This document shows, one piece after another, positions 27,470 through 36,125 of a stretch of DNA of 59,830 bases. Source of the DNA: Phaeospirillum sp. GTDB lineage: Bacteria > Pseudomonadota > Alphaproteobacteria > Rhodospirillales > Magnetospirillaceae. The first letter of the stretch is position 1. Each line of letters starts with the position of its first letter. The notes under the pieces were generated by a model. It was not told where the DNA came from and did no database searches. It saw only the letters and a program-made list of their open reading frames with translations. The position numbers and the translations under genes were made by a program. The DNA lies in contig JAVBXM010000249.1 in assembly GCA_030824585.1 (NCBI GenBank), forward strand, positions 1-59,830, written 5' to 3'.

Positions 27470-28133
27470 TCCCCGCCTCCTTGCCGCCCTGCTGGCCGAT
27501 GCGGTGGCCGGGTCCCGGACCATCGCGGTGGGCAGCAACTCGCCCATTCCCGCCGCCGCCGCCCTGCTGGCCCAGCGGCGCCGGCCCGAGACGACCATCT
27601 CCATTCTCGGCTCGTCCCGCCACAACCCATTTCCCGACGGCGGGCGCGAGCTGTTCGATTTCGCCGCCCAGGGCCGGCTCGACGCCTTTTTCCTGGGGGG
27701 CGGCCAGATCGACGGCGCCGGCAACGTCAATCTGCTGCAAGCGGGTGGCATCCGCTTTCCCGGCAGCTACGGCTCGGCCTATCTCATGCCGCTGGTCCCC
27801 AACATCGTGCTGTTCCGCGAGGAACACAGCCGCCGCGTCCTGGTCCCCAGGGTCGAGTTCATCAGCGCCGCCGGACGGCCGCGCCGGCTGGTCACCGGCC
27901 GGGCGGTGTTCGGCGGCGGCGAGGACGGCTTCGTCCTGCTGTCGGCCCATCCCGGCGAGACGGAGGAGAGCATCCGCGCCGCCACCGGCTTCGCCTTCGC
28001 TACGGCGCCCGGCTTCGGCCCCAGCCCAACCCCGCCGCCCGAGGAACTGGCCTGGCTGCGCGGCCCCATCGCCGACGAGCTGGCCCAACCCTATCCCCGC
28101 TTCGCCCAGATTTTGAGAGGCTCCCATGCATAG
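27462..28133 (+). CDS. CoA-transferase-like beta subunit (second pair)
   Basis: 223-aa partner of the 26690 product. LADAVAGSRTIAVGSNSPIPAAAALLA, then TTISILGSSRHNPF where active beta subunits have a Glu-Gly or Glu-Asn-Gly motif, so the catalytic Glu seems missing. FFLGGGQIDGAGNVNLLQAGGIRFPGSYGSAYL and LLSAHPGETEESIRAATGF are IpdB-like. It may be a non-transferase (hydrolase or ring-cleaving) member or a regulatory relative. Overlaps genes on both sides by 8 bp. Confidence 0.78.
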   Translation: MADPRLLAALLADAVAGSRTIAVGSNSPIPAAAALLAQRRRPETTISILGSSRHNPFPDGGRELFDFAAQGRLDAFFLGGGQIDGAGNVNLLQAGGIRFPGSYGSAYLMPLVPNIVLFREEHSRRVLVPRVEFISAAGRPRRLVTGRAVFGGGEDGFVLLSAHPGETEESIRAATGFAFATAPGFGPSPTPPPEELAWLRGPIADELAQPYPRFAQILRGSHA

Positions 28134-29499
28134 CTTCGGCATCGATACCCGTGATCCCGGCGAATACATCGCCGCCCTTGGCGCGCTGCGCTTCGAGAAG
28201 CTCAAACGCCAGATCGCCTATGTCTGGGGCAACGAGGATTACTACCGCCAGCGCTTCCTCGACGCCGGGGTGACCTCGCCCGACGACATCCGTTCGCTCG
28301 ACGATTTCCGCCGCCTGCCCGCCTTCCTGGACAAGACCCGCCACCGCCAGTCCCAGGAAGACTCCCTGGAGCGCTACGGCCATCCCTTCGGCCTGCACCT
28401 GACCGCGCCGCTGGAAAAGGTGATCCACGTGGCCGCCACCTCGGGCACCACCGGCCAGCCCACCTTCTACGCCTTCACCAAAAAGGACCAGGACATCACC
28501 AATCTCGTCCTGGGCCGCCTGTTCGCCGCCGCCGGCATCCGGCCGGGCGACACCACCTTCCACGCCTTCGGTCTGTCCCTGTGGCTGGCCGGCATCACCT
28601 GGGCCCAGGCGCTGGAGGCCTATGGCGCGCGCCCCATCACGGTGGGCGCCGAGGGCGGCATCCCCAAGATCCTCCGTTATATCGAATACACGCGGCCCAA
28701 GGCCCTGTTCGCCACGCCCTCGCTGGTCACCCAGTTGATCGAACGCGCCCCGGCCGAGATCGGCAAGCCGGTGGAGTCCCTGGGCATCGAAACCATCGTC
28801 TGCACCGGTGAACCCGGAGTCAGCATCAAGGCGTTCCGCGAGCGGGTTTCCCAGGCCTTCGGCGCCCAGGTCCACGACGCCACCGGCGGCGCCTGGCACA
28901 ACGGCACCATTTCGTGCGGCGGCGCCGACTATCATGGCATGCACCATCTGGGCGAGGATTACGTCTTCCGCTACGACCTGATCGACCCCGAGACCAAGCA
29001 ACCCATCGAGATCAGGGACGGCGCGGTGGGCGAGGCCATCCATACCGCGCTGGACTACGAGGCGGCCCCGGCCTTCCGCAACGCCACCGGCGACATCCTG
29101 CGCCTTCACATCGGCGAATGCCCCCATTGCGGCCATTTCGGCACCCGCATGGAGATCATCGGCCGGGCCGACGACATGCTGAACGTCAAGGGCGCCAAGG
29201 TCTACCCCGCGGCGGTCCAGGAGATCGTCGCCGCCTTCCAGCCCGAGGTCTCGGGCCAGATCCGCATCCGCCTGGACGGGCCGCCGCCCCGGGTCGAGCC
29301 GCCGCTGAAGGTGGTGGTCGAGGCCGGGGAATCCCTGGCCCCCTATCGCTGGGACGAGGTGGCCCGGCGCATCGAGCAGCGCTCGCGCGAGATTCTCGCC
29401 ATCCGTCCCGCCATCACCATCGTGCCCTTCGGCTCGCTGCCGCGCACCGGCGGCAAGACCAAGCTGATCGAGGTGGCCCAGGGAGCCGGCCAATCATGA
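28126..29499 (+). CDS. PaaK-like AMP-forming acyl/aryl-CoA ligase (second copy)
   Basis: 457-aa adenylate-forming ligase. VAATSGTTGQPTFYAFT is the P-loop-like motif, followed by CTGEPGVSIKAFRERV, the adenylation motif HDATGGAWHNGT and hinge EIIGRADDMLNVKGAKVYPAAVQ; ECPHCGHFGTRMEI holds the family Cys pair. It activates a carboxylic acid to its CoA ester. Only moderately similar by eye to the ligase at 5757, but both operons carry the same type of upstream site. Overlaps the preceding gene by 8 bp and the next by 4 bp. Confidence 0.88.
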   Translation: MHSFGIDTRDPGEYIAALGALRFEKLKRQIAYVWGNEDYYRQRFLDAGVTSPDDIRSLDDFRRLPAFLDKTRHRQSQEDSLERYGHPFGLHLTAPLEKVIHVAATSGTTGQPTFYAFTKKDQDITNLVLGRLFAAAGIRPGDTTFHAFGLSLWLAGITWAQALEAYGARPITVGAEGGIPKILRYIEYTRPKALFATPSLVTQLIERAPAEIGKPVESLGIETIVCTGEPGVSIKAFRERVSQAFGAQVHDATGGAWHNGTISCGGADYHGMHHLGEDYVFRYDLIDPETKQPIEIRDGAVGEAIHTALDYEAAPAFRNATGDILRLHIGECPHCGHFGTRMEIIGRADDMLNVKGAKVYPAAVQEIVAAFQPEVSGQIRIRLDGPPPRVEPPLKVVVEAGESLAPYRWDEVARRIEQRSREILAIRPAITIVPFGSLPRTGGKTKLIEVAQGAGQS

Positions 29500-29807
29500 T
29501 CACCGCCATCGTCCGCTATCGCCTTCCCGCTCATATCGGCCGCGAGGAGTGCCGCGCCCACTTCCTCAAGATCGCCCCCGGCTTCGGCGCGGTTCCCGGA
29601 TTGGTCCGCAAACAGTTCATCTGGAGCGAACGGGGCGTGGCCGGCGGCATCTATCAATGGGAGAGTATCGAAGCGGCCGAGGCCTTCTACCAGGGTCCCT
29701 GGCTGAGCGGCATCGTGGCCCGCTATGGCTCGCATCCCGACATCGACTACTTCACCACCGTTGCGATAACCGACAATCCGGGTGGCGCGGTGACCGTCCC
29801 GGACTGA
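29496..29807 (+). CDS. Small YdhR-like dimeric alpha/beta-barrel protein
   Basis: 103-aa protein. ITAIVRYRLPAHIGREECRAHF (part), FGAVPGLVRKQFIWSERGVAGGIYQWES and AEAFYQGPWLSGIVARYGSHPDIDYF follow the YdhR/ferredoxin-like monooxygenase fold. In other pathways such proteins are small cofactor-free oxygenases, isomerases or accessory proteins. ATGA overlap with the ligase makes it the operon's last gene, so it probably handles an intermediate of the same pathway. Confidence 0.75.
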   Translation: MITAIVRYRLPAHIGREECRAHFLKIAPGFGAVPGLVRKQFIWSERGVAGGIYQWESIEAAEAFYQGPWLSGIVARYGSHPDIDYFTTVAITDNPGGAVTVPD

Positions 29808-29842
29808 GCGCGAGCCCCGCGAAAAGCGCATCGGGCCCATAT

Positions 29843-29862
29843 AATCTATTATCTACTAGATT
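29843..29862. promoter_or_regulatory. Sulfur-regulon candidate site upstream of SsuA-like operon
   Basis: AATCTA-TTATCTAC-TAGATT, a perfect 6-8-6 inverted repeat with inner TCTACTAGA, 67 bp before the binding-protein gene. TTGACT follows immediately and could be a -35. Confidence 0.65.
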
Positions 29863-29928
29863 GTTGACTATTCCCGTGAAGCCGTGTTCAAAATCACCTC
29901 AGCCCACAGCGATCCTCAGGAGACAGAG

Positions 29929-30945
29929 ATGACCGATTACACCCTTTCCCGCCGCACGCTGCTGCAATCCGCCGCCGGAGCCGCCGTCCTCGGCCTCGCC
30001 GGAACCTCGGCCCTGGCCGCGCCCCGGCCCGCCAATGAAAAGGGCCTGATTCCCATCAAGCTGGCCTGGAACGCCAATGCCGCCTGCCTGGCCCCCATTC
30101 CGCTGGCCATCAGTTCGGGCCTGTTCTTCAAGCATGGCCTGGACGTCGAGCTGATCAACTACGTGGGCTCCACCGACCAGTTGCTGGAAGCCATCTCCAC
30201 CGCCAAGGCCGATGCCGGCGTCGGCATGGCGCTGCGCTGGCTGAAGCCGCTGGAGCAGGGTTTCGACGTCAAGCTGACCGGCGCCACCCACGGCGGTTGC
30301 CTGCGCCTGCTGGCCGACAAGAATTCCGGCATCACCAGCGACATCCGTTCGCTGAAGGGCAAGACCATCGCCACCCCCGATCTGGGCGGACCGGACAAGA
30401 ACTTCTTCTCGCTGCTGCTGCAAAAGCGCGGCATCGACCCGGTCAAGGACGTGGAATGGCGCCAGTACCCCGCCGACCTGCTGCCCATCGCCATCGAGAA
30501 GGGCGAAGCCCAGGCGCTGAGCCATTCCGACCCGCTGACCTGGGCCTTCCTCAAGCGCTATCCCAACCTGTTCGAGGTGGCCACCAACCTGACCGCCGAG
30601 TACCACGACCGGGTGTGCTGCGTCATCGGCGTGCGCGGCTCCCTGGTGCGCGAAAACAAGCCGGCCGCCGCCGCCCTGACCCGCGCCCTGGTCGAAGCCC
30701 AGGACCTGACGGTGCAGAACTACCGCAAGACCGCCGAGGCGTTCTTCCCCTACTCGCCCAAAACCAGCGTCGACGAACTGGTGAACATGCTGAAAAGCCA
30801 CACCCACGGCCATCACCCCCTGGGCCGGGATTTCAAGAAGGAGATCATCACCTGGATCGAGGAACTGAAGCAGGTCTCGGTGATCAAGTCCTCGACCGAT
30901 CCGGTCAAGTACGCCGACCGCGTCTACGCCGACGTGCTGTCCTAA
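29929..30945 (+). CDS. SsuA/TauA/NMT1-type periplasmic binding protein
   Basis: 338-aa binding protein with a twin-arginine signal (LSRRTLLQSAAGAAVLGLAG, cleavage near ALA-A). Mature motifs LAWNANAACLAPIPLAISSGLFFKHGLDVELI (part) and ADAGVGMALRWLKPLEQGFDVKL are typical of the sulfonate/nitrate/pyrimidine-precursor family. Two Cys in HDRVCCVIGVRG. Family ligands include alkanesulfonates, taurine and aromatic acids; the actual ligand is unknown. Start at 29929 with GGAG six bases upstream. First gene of a six- or seven-gene operon. Confidence 0.88.
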   Translation: MTDYTLSRRTLLQSAAGAAVLGLAGTSALAAPRPANEKGLIPIKLAWNANAACLAPIPLAISSGLFFKHGLDVELINYVGSTDQLLEAISTAKADAGVGMALRWLKPLEQGFDVKLTGATHGGCLRLLADKNSGITSDIRSLKGKTIATPDLGGPDKNFFSLLLQKRGIDPVKDVEWRQYPADLLPIAIEKGEAQALSHSDPLTWAFLKRYPNLFEVATNLTAEYHDRVCCVIGVRGSLVRENKPAAAALTRALVEAQDLTVQNYRKTAEAFFPYSPKTSVDELVNMLKSHTHGHHPLGRDFKKEIITWIEELKQVSVIKSSTDPVKYADRVYADVLS

Positions 30946-30957
30946 GGGAGGTCGGGA

Positions 30958-31992
30958 ATGGAAGCGGCCAACGTGTCCACCATGGACGACATTTCCGCGC
31001 CATCGGCACCGGAGGAGAGGATTCGGGTCAACCCCGCCTTTTCCTTCTGGTTCGGCGGTCTGGCGGCCGGCGCCATCTGGCTTGCCGGAGCCGCGATCAC
31101 CGGCCTGTGGGCGGATGGGTCCGACATCGTCGAGTGGTCCTATACCGGCCATATGGCGGCGCTTCAGGCGGGGCTGGGGGCGGTTCTGCTGGCCCTGGCC
31201 CTGCTCGGGCGGCTCGCCGCCCCGGCGAGCAACCGCGTCCGGGGGGCGGCCGCCTGGCTGATCGCGCTGGGCGTGCTGCTGTCGGCCTGGGAAGTCATCA
31301 CCGCCAAGCTGGCCCTGTTGCCGCTTCCATTCTTCGCTCCGCCCCAGGCCCTGCTGGAGGCCTATCTTGACGATTGGCCCCGGCTGCTGGAATGCGCCTG
31401 GCGCTCCAGCCTTTTGCTCGGCACCGGCTACCTGGTCGGCGCGGGACTGGGCTTCGTCACCGGCATCGCCATCGGCTGGTCCAAGGCGGCCGCCTATTGG
31501 GGGCATCCCGTCCTGCGCCTGCTGGGGCCGCTGCCGCCCACCGCCTGGCTGCCCATCGCCTTCTTCCTGTTTCCCAGTTCATGGAGCGCGTCGATCTTCC
31601 TGATCGCCCTGGCCACCGCCATCCCGGTGACCATCCTCACCTGGTCGGGGGTGAGCAGCGTGCCGTCGGCCTATTACGACGTGGCCCGGACGCTCGGGGC
31701 CAACCAGCGCTTCCTGGTCCTCAAGGTCGCGGTGCCCGCCGCCCTGCCCCACGTCTTCGTCGGCCTGTTCATGGGCATGTCGTCGTCCTTCGTGGTGCTG
31801 GTGGTGGCCGAGATGCTGGGCGTCAAGGCCGGCCTCGGCTGGTATCTCAGCTGGGCCCAGGGCTGGGCCGCCTATTCCAACATGTACGCCGCGCTGTTGA
31901 TCATGGCCCTGCTGTGCTCGGGCCTCGTCACCCTGCTGTTCTCCGTGCGCAACCGCTTGCTGTCCTGGCAAAAAGGAATGGTCCGATGGTAG
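30958..31992 (+). CDS. SsuC-like ABC permease with extra N-terminal membrane region
   Basis: 344-aa permease, about 80 residues longer than typical SsuC/TauC. The first 115 residues hold three extra hydrophobic segments (around 28-48, 68-86, 98-112). The standard core follows, with the EAA loop SAYYDVARTLGANQRFLVLKVAVPAALPHVFVGL (part) and MGMSSSFVVLVVAEMLGVKAGLGWYLSWAQ. Ribosome site GGGAGG. Works with the binding protein 12 bp upstream and the ATPase that overlaps its end. Confidence 0.88.
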   Translation: MEAANVSTMDDISAPSAPEERIRVNPAFSFWFGGLAAGAIWLAGAAITGLWADGSDIVEWSYTGHMAALQAGLGAVLLALALLGRLAAPASNRVRGAAAWLIALGVLLSAWEVITAKLALLPLPFFAPPQALLEAYLDDWPRLLECAWRSSLLLGTGYLVGAGLGFVTGIAIGWSKAAAYWGHPVLRLLGPLPPTAWLPIAFFLFPSSWSASIFLIALATAIPVTILTWSGVSSVPSAYYDVARTLGANQRFLVLKVAVPAALPHVFVGLFMGMSSSFVVLVVAEMLGVKAGLGWYLSWAQGWAAYSNMYAALLIMALLCSGLVTLLFSVRNRLLSWQKGMVRW

Positions 31993-32783
31993 CCGCCGCC
32001 GCTTTGGCCCTCGAGACCCCGGCCTCGGCCGGGATGGAACTGACCATCCGCAATATCGACCACCACTTCGACCTGCGCGGCGAGGCACTGCCGGTTCTGG
32101 ACAACGTCAGCATCACGGTGGAGCCGGGCGAGATGGTGGCGCTGCTGGGGCCGTCGGGCTGCGGCAAGTCGACCCTGCTGCGGCTGGTCGCCGGGCTGGA
32201 GCCGCCGCGTTCGGGCGAGATCATCGCCGACGGCGCGCCCATCGGCGGTCCCGATCCCTCCCGCGTGGTGGTGTTCCAGGACCCCACCCTGTTTCCCTGG
32301 CGCACCGTCTTCGACAACGTCGCCCTGGGGCTGGAGGCGCAGGGACGCCTCAAGGCCGATCGCCACCGGGTCAACGAGGTGCTGCGCCTCGTCGGCCTGC
32401 TGGGCTTCGCCGACGCCTATCCCCAGCAATTGTCCGGCGGCATGGCCCAGCGCGCCGCCCTGGCCCGCGCCCTGGTCAACGATCCCCGCCTGCTGATCCT
32501 GGACGAGCCCCTGGGCAAGCTGGATTCCATGACCCGCATCGCCATGCAGTCGGAGCTGGTCGCCCTGTGGCGCCGGGCCGGCTTCACCGGCCTGCTGGTC
32601 ACCCACGACGTGGAGGAGGCGCTGTTCATGGCCACCCGCGTCATCGTCTTCAGCGAGCGCCCGGCCCGCATCGTCGCCGACGTCAAGGTCGACCGCCCCT
32701 ATCCCCGCGGCCGTGGCGACGAGTATCTGGTGGACCTGCGTCATCAGTTGCTGGAGTTGCTGGGGCTGGGGTCAAGCTGGTGA
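31986..32783 (+). CDS. SsuB-like ABC transporter ATP-binding protein
   Basis: 265-aa ATPase. Walker A GPSGCGKST, Q-loop FQDPTLFPWRTVFDNVALGL, signature LSGGMAQRAALARALVNDP, Walker B LLILDEPLGKLDSMTR, H-loop LLVTHDVEEAL. The start at 31986 overlaps the permease end by 7 bp; a Met at 32034 is possible. Its stop overlaps the oxidoreductase start (TGATG). Typical of the sulfonate/nitrate importer class. Confidence 0.9.
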   Translation: MVAAAALALETPASAGMELTIRNIDHHFDLRGEALPVLDNVSITVEPGEMVALLGPSGCGKSTLLRLVAGLEPPRSGEIIADGAPIGGPDPSRVVVFQDPTLFPWRTVFDNVALGLEAQGRLKADRHRVNEVLRLVGLLGFADAYPQQLSGGMAQRAALARALVNDPRLLILDEPLGKLDSMTRIAMQSELVALWRRAGFTGLLVTHDVEEALFMATRVIVFSERPARIVADVKVDRPYPRGRGDEYLVDLRHQLLELLGLGSSW

Positions 32784-34405
32784 TGGAAGAGGCCGACTTC
32801 ATCATCGTCGGCGGCGGCAGCGCCGGCTGCGTGCTGGCCGACCGCCTCAGTGCGGACGGCCGCCACCGGGTGCTGCTGATCGAGGCGGGGGGCCAGGGCC
32901 GCCACCCCTCGTTCCACGTCCCGGTGGGCTATGTGGAGAACCGCCACCACCCGCGCGGCAACTGGCTGTACCGCACCGAGCCCGAGCCGGGCAGCGGCGG
33001 GCGCGCCCTGCCCTGGCCGCGCGGCAAGGTGCTGGGCGGAAGCTCGGCCATCAACGGCCTGCTCTACATCCGGGGCCAGGCCGAGGATTACGACCACTGG
33101 CGCGATCTCGGCAATCCCGGTTGGGGCTGGACCGACCTGCTGCCCTATTTCGTCAAATCCGAGGATCAGGCGCGGGGCGCCCTGCCCCTGCATGGGGTGG
33201 GCGGCCCGCTGCACGTCGCCGATCCCAGCCAGCGCCACCCCCTGTCCGACGCCTTCATCCGGGCGGCCGGGCAATTGGGGCTGGAGGCCAGCACCGACTT
33301 CAACGGCCCCGTCCAGGACGGCGCCGGCTATTTCCAGATCACCGTCAGGAACGGCCGCCGCCAGAGCACCGCCGTGGCCTATCTCAAGCGGGCGCGGCGC
33401 CGCCCCAACCTGCGGATCATCACCCATGCCCTGGCCACGGGCCTGATTCTCGACGGCCGCCGCGTCACCGGCCTGCGCTACCGCAGGGGTGGCAAGGACC
33501 TGGAGGCCCGGGCGACGCGCGAGGTCATCGTGGCGGCGGGCGCCGTCAATTCCCCGCAGCTCCTGCAATTGTCCGGTATCGGCCCGGCGGCCGTCCTGGG
33601 ACGGCACGGCATTCCGGTCGTTCACCACCTGCCCGGTGTGGGAAGCAACCTCCAGGACCATTACATCGTCGACCTGAAATACCGGGTGCAGGGAATCGTC
33701 ACCGTCAACGAACAGACACGGAGCGCCCGCCTGATCTGGGAGGTGCTGAAATACGCCGCCACCCGCAAGGGGCTGCTCAGCATGAGCGCCGCCCATGTGT
33801 CGCTGTTCCTGCGGTCCCAACCCGGCCTGACGCGGCCCGACGTGCAGTTCCACTACCTGCCCGCCACCCTGGACAGCCGGACCAATCAGGTCGAGCACCT
33901 GCCGGGCGTCACCCTGGGGCCTTGCCAGTTGCGCCCCGACAGCCGGGGCCGCATCGAGATCGCCTCGGCCGATCCGGCCCGCGCCCCGCTGATCTTCCCT
34001 TGCTACCTGGAGGCGGAAAGCGACCGCCGGGTGGTGGTCGATGCCTTGCGGATCGGACGGGCCATCGCCGCCCAGCCGGTGCTGGCGCCCTATCTTCAGG
34101 ACGAGATTTCACCCGGCGGCACCCTGCTTTCCGACGACGAGTTGCTGGACTTCGCCCGCACCCACGGCCGCACCCTCTATCACCCGGTCGGCACCTGCCG
34201 CATGGGGCAAGATTCCGGCGCCGTGGTGGATGCCGAGCTGAAGGTGCACGGCATCGGCGGGCTTCGGGTGGTGGACGCCTCCGTCATGCCCACCCTGATT
34301 TCCGGCAATACCAACGCCCCGGTGATCGCCATCGCCGAGCGTGCCGCCGACTTGATCCTGGCCCACAACGCCCACGCCGCCCGAGGATGCCATGCCCAAA
34401 CATAG
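32783..34405 (+). CDS. GMC-family FAD oxidoreductase (choline dehydrogenase-like)
   Basis: 540-aa flavoprotein. FAD motif FIIVGGGSAGCVLADRLS at the N terminus, GMC signature 1 PRGKVLGGSSAINGLLYIRG, signature 2 GAVNSPQLLQLSGIGPA, and the C-terminal catalytic pair in YHPVGTCRMG (His) and SGNTNAPVIAIAERAA (Asn). It oxidises a primary or secondary alcohol to aldehyde/ketone or further; substrate unknown. No signal peptide. It is translationally coupled to the importer ATPase gene, so the imported compound or a metabolite is probably its alcohol. Confidence 0.9.
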   Translation: MEEADFIIVGGGSAGCVLADRLSADGRHRVLLIEAGGQGRHPSFHVPVGYVENRHHPRGNWLYRTEPEPGSGGRALPWPRGKVLGGSSAINGLLYIRGQAEDYDHWRDLGNPGWGWTDLLPYFVKSEDQARGALPLHGVGGPLHVADPSQRHPLSDAFIRAAGQLGLEASTDFNGPVQDGAGYFQITVRNGRRQSTAVAYLKRARRRPNLRIITHALATGLILDGRRVTGLRYRRGGKDLEARATREVIVAAGAVNSPQLLQLSGIGPAAVLGRHGIPVVHHLPGVGSNLQDHYIVDLKYRVQGIVTVNEQTRSARLIWEVLKYAATRKGLLSMSAAHVSLFLRSQPGLTRPDVQFHYLPATLDSRTNQVEHLPGVTLGPCQLRPDSRGRIEIASADPARAPLIFPCYLEAESDRRVVVDALRIGRAIAAQPVLAPYLQDEISPGGTLLSDDELLDFARTHGRTLYHPVGTCRMGQDSGAVVDAELKVHGIGGLRVVDASVMPTLISGNTNAPVIAIAERAADLILAHNAHAARGCHAQT

Positions 34406-35417
34406 ATTGAACCGAGCCGTCGCCGCCATCGCCGCCTTCCTGGCGCTGGGTGCTTCCGCGCCCCAGGCCGGCCCGGAGATCACCACCCAGGACTATGCCA
34501 TCCCGTCCGGCACGCCGGGGATCGAACTGTTCCTGCGCAACAAGGCGCCGGCCGGGCTCAAGACCTTCCGGCCCGAGCGCACCATCCTTTACGTGCACGG
34601 CGCCACCTTGGCCTCGGAGCTGGTATTCGACCTGCCCATCGGCGGAACCTCGTGGGCCGACGATCTGGCCCGCCAGGGTTGGGACGTCTGGATGGTGGAC
34701 GTGCGCGGCTATGGCCGCTCCACCTGGCCCGAGGCCATGCGCCAGCCGGCCGAGGCCAACCCGCCGGTGGCGACCACCGAGGAGGCGGTGGCCGACTTCA
34801 CCGCGGCCGCCGATTACATCCGCGCCAAGCGCCGTCTGGAGGGGCTGCAGGTCATCGGCTGGTCCTGGGGATCGGTGATCGCCGGCACCTACGCCGCCCG
34901 GCACCCGGCCCGGGTTGAGAGCCTGGTGCTGGTGACGCCTCTTTGGGTCAACGAGGGCGCGGCGCCGCCGCTGCCCACCAATGCCTGGCAGGAATGGACC
35001 CTGGCCAATTCCCGCGTCCGCATCCAAAAGGGCGTGCCCGCCGATCAGACCGGGATCATCCTGCCGCCCGCCACCGTGGCGCTGTGGGAACAGGCCGTAC
35101 GGGCCAGCCAGCCCGAAGCGGCGGGCAAGTCGCCGGAGTTGTTCCGCTCCCCCACCGGCGTGATGACCGACGTGGCCTGGCGGGGCGCACCGCCCTATGA
35201 CCCAAGCCGGATCACCGCTCCCACCCTGATCATTCGGGGGGAATGGGACGAACTGACCCCAAGGGCCATGTCGCAAGCCCTGTTCGCCCGCCTGAGCAGC
35301 GCCAAGGTGCGGACCCTGACGGAAATTCCCCGCGCCAGCCATTTCATCATCGCCGAAACAGCCCGCGACACCCTGTTCGCCGAGGTCCAGGGCTTCCTGG
35401 GGAGGCCCCGCCCATGA
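34392..35417 (+). CDS. Secreted alpha/beta hydrolase
   Basis: 341 aa with a signal peptide ending around SAPQAG. Alpha/beta hydrolase core: YVHGATLASELVFDLP (oxyanion side), VDVRGYGRST, nucleophile elbow GWSWGSVIAGTYAA, acid Asp in IIRGEWDELTP, His in PRASHFIIAETARD. Periplasmic esterase or lactonase, substrate unknown. It overlaps the GMC gene by 14 bp. A periplasmic hydrolase beside an importer suggests an ester or thioester-like precursor is split outside before uptake. Confidence 0.85.
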   Translation: MPKHRLNRAVAAIAAFLALGASAPQAGPEITTQDYAIPSGTPGIELFLRNKAPAGLKTFRPERTILYVHGATLASELVFDLPIGGTSWADDLARQGWDVWMVDVRGYGRSTWPEAMRQPAEANPPVATTEEAVADFTAAADYIRAKRRLEGLQVIGWSWGSVIAGTYAARHPARVESLVLVTPLWVNEGAAPPLPTNAWQEWTLANSRVRIQKGVPADQTGIILPPATVALWEQAVRASQPEAAGKSPELFRSPTGVMTDVAWRGAPPYDPSRITAPTLIIRGEWDELTPRAMSQALFARLSSAKVRTLTEIPRASHFIIAETARDTLFAEVQGFLGRPRP

Positions 35418-35995
35418 CCATCCTTCGCGGCTCGGCGCTGCTGGTGCTTGGATACCACCTGGCCTTGCTGACGGTGGCCATGGTTCGGTTCCGGCAGTTT
35501 CCCGACTATGTCCGCCTGCATCCCTGGCATGACAACGTCTGGAGCGTGTTCACCGGCTTTCCCACGCTGGAAAGTGCCATTCCCGTGGCCCTGCGCGAGC
35601 CTTGGATCGAGATCGGCCGCTCGGTGCCGGACCTCCCCATGACGGAATGGAGTGTGCAGGTCCTGCCGCCCAATCTCCTGGTGGTCAGTCTGGTGGCCTC
35701 GCTGCTGGCCCTCCACTGGAAGCTCGCGCGGCGCGGCGGCCATCCCGCCGCCGCCGCGCTTTCCGCCGGCGGCGGGATGGGAACCGCCCTGGCCGCGACG
35801 TCCTTGACCTGGATCGCCTGCTGCTCCAGCCCCAGTTGGGTGGTCCTGCTGGCCATGCTGGGCCTGTGGATCCCCACCGCCCTGTCGCTCGACCACCTGG
35901 GGCCGGCTATCGGCGCGGCGGGATTGCTCCTGACCGGCCTCGGCCTCTTCCTCCAGCGTTTCCCGAGCCGCTTGCTCCACCTTGATCACCGCTGA
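35414..35995 (+). CDS. Unknown membrane protein with CCSSP motif
   Basis: 193 aa, about four TM segments: LLVLGYHLALLTVAMV, LLVVSLVASLLALHW, TALAATSLTWIACCSSPSWVVLLAMLGLW and IGAAGLLLTGLGLFL (last two abbreviated). A polar loop between the first two TMs carries His, Trp and Asp. The adjacent cysteines in TWIACCSSPSW, inside a TM, are striking and could bind metal or heme or form a redox pair. I do not recognise the family. ATGA overlap with the hydrolase gene puts it in the same operon. Confidence 0.75.
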   Translation: MTILRGSALLVLGYHLALLTVAMVRFRQFPDYVRLHPWHDNVWSVFTGFPTLESAIPVALREPWIEIGRSVPDLPMTEWSVQVLPPNLLVVSLVASLLALHWKLARRGGHPAAAALSAGGGMGTALAATSLTWIACCSSPSWVVLLAMLGLWIPTALSLDHLGPAIGAAGLLLTGLGLFLQRFPSRLLHLDHR

Positions 35996-36062
35996 AACCG
36001 GCAACACTGGGATAATCCTGGCCGGGGACAGCGTCCCGACCGTCCCGGGCCGGCGAAAAGTT

Positions 36063-36080
36063 CTTGACCGATCAGTCAAG
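36063..36080. promoter_or_regulatory. TetR-type operator at the regulator's own promoter
   Basis: CTTGAC-CGATCA-GTCAAG inverted repeat, 45 bp before the TetR gene. TTGACC inside it is a fair -35, with TAGTCT 18 bp later as -10, so binding would shut off the promoter. Shares the TGACCG core with the site at 36865. Confidence 0.65.
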
Positions 36081-36125
36081 CACGCACTAGTCTGGACCAG
36101 ATTTGATTTTCTGGGATGTTTCTCC

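Noticed and set aside
24024-29807. Steroid C/D-ring degradation cluster
   Set aside because: IpdAB-like and crotonase genes alone are not enough; no FadD3, IpdC, IpdF or ring A/B genes here.
29929-30945. Thiamine-precursor (ThiY) binding protein
   Set aside because: The NMT1-like fold alone does not decide this, and no thiamine genes or TPP riboswitch are nearby.
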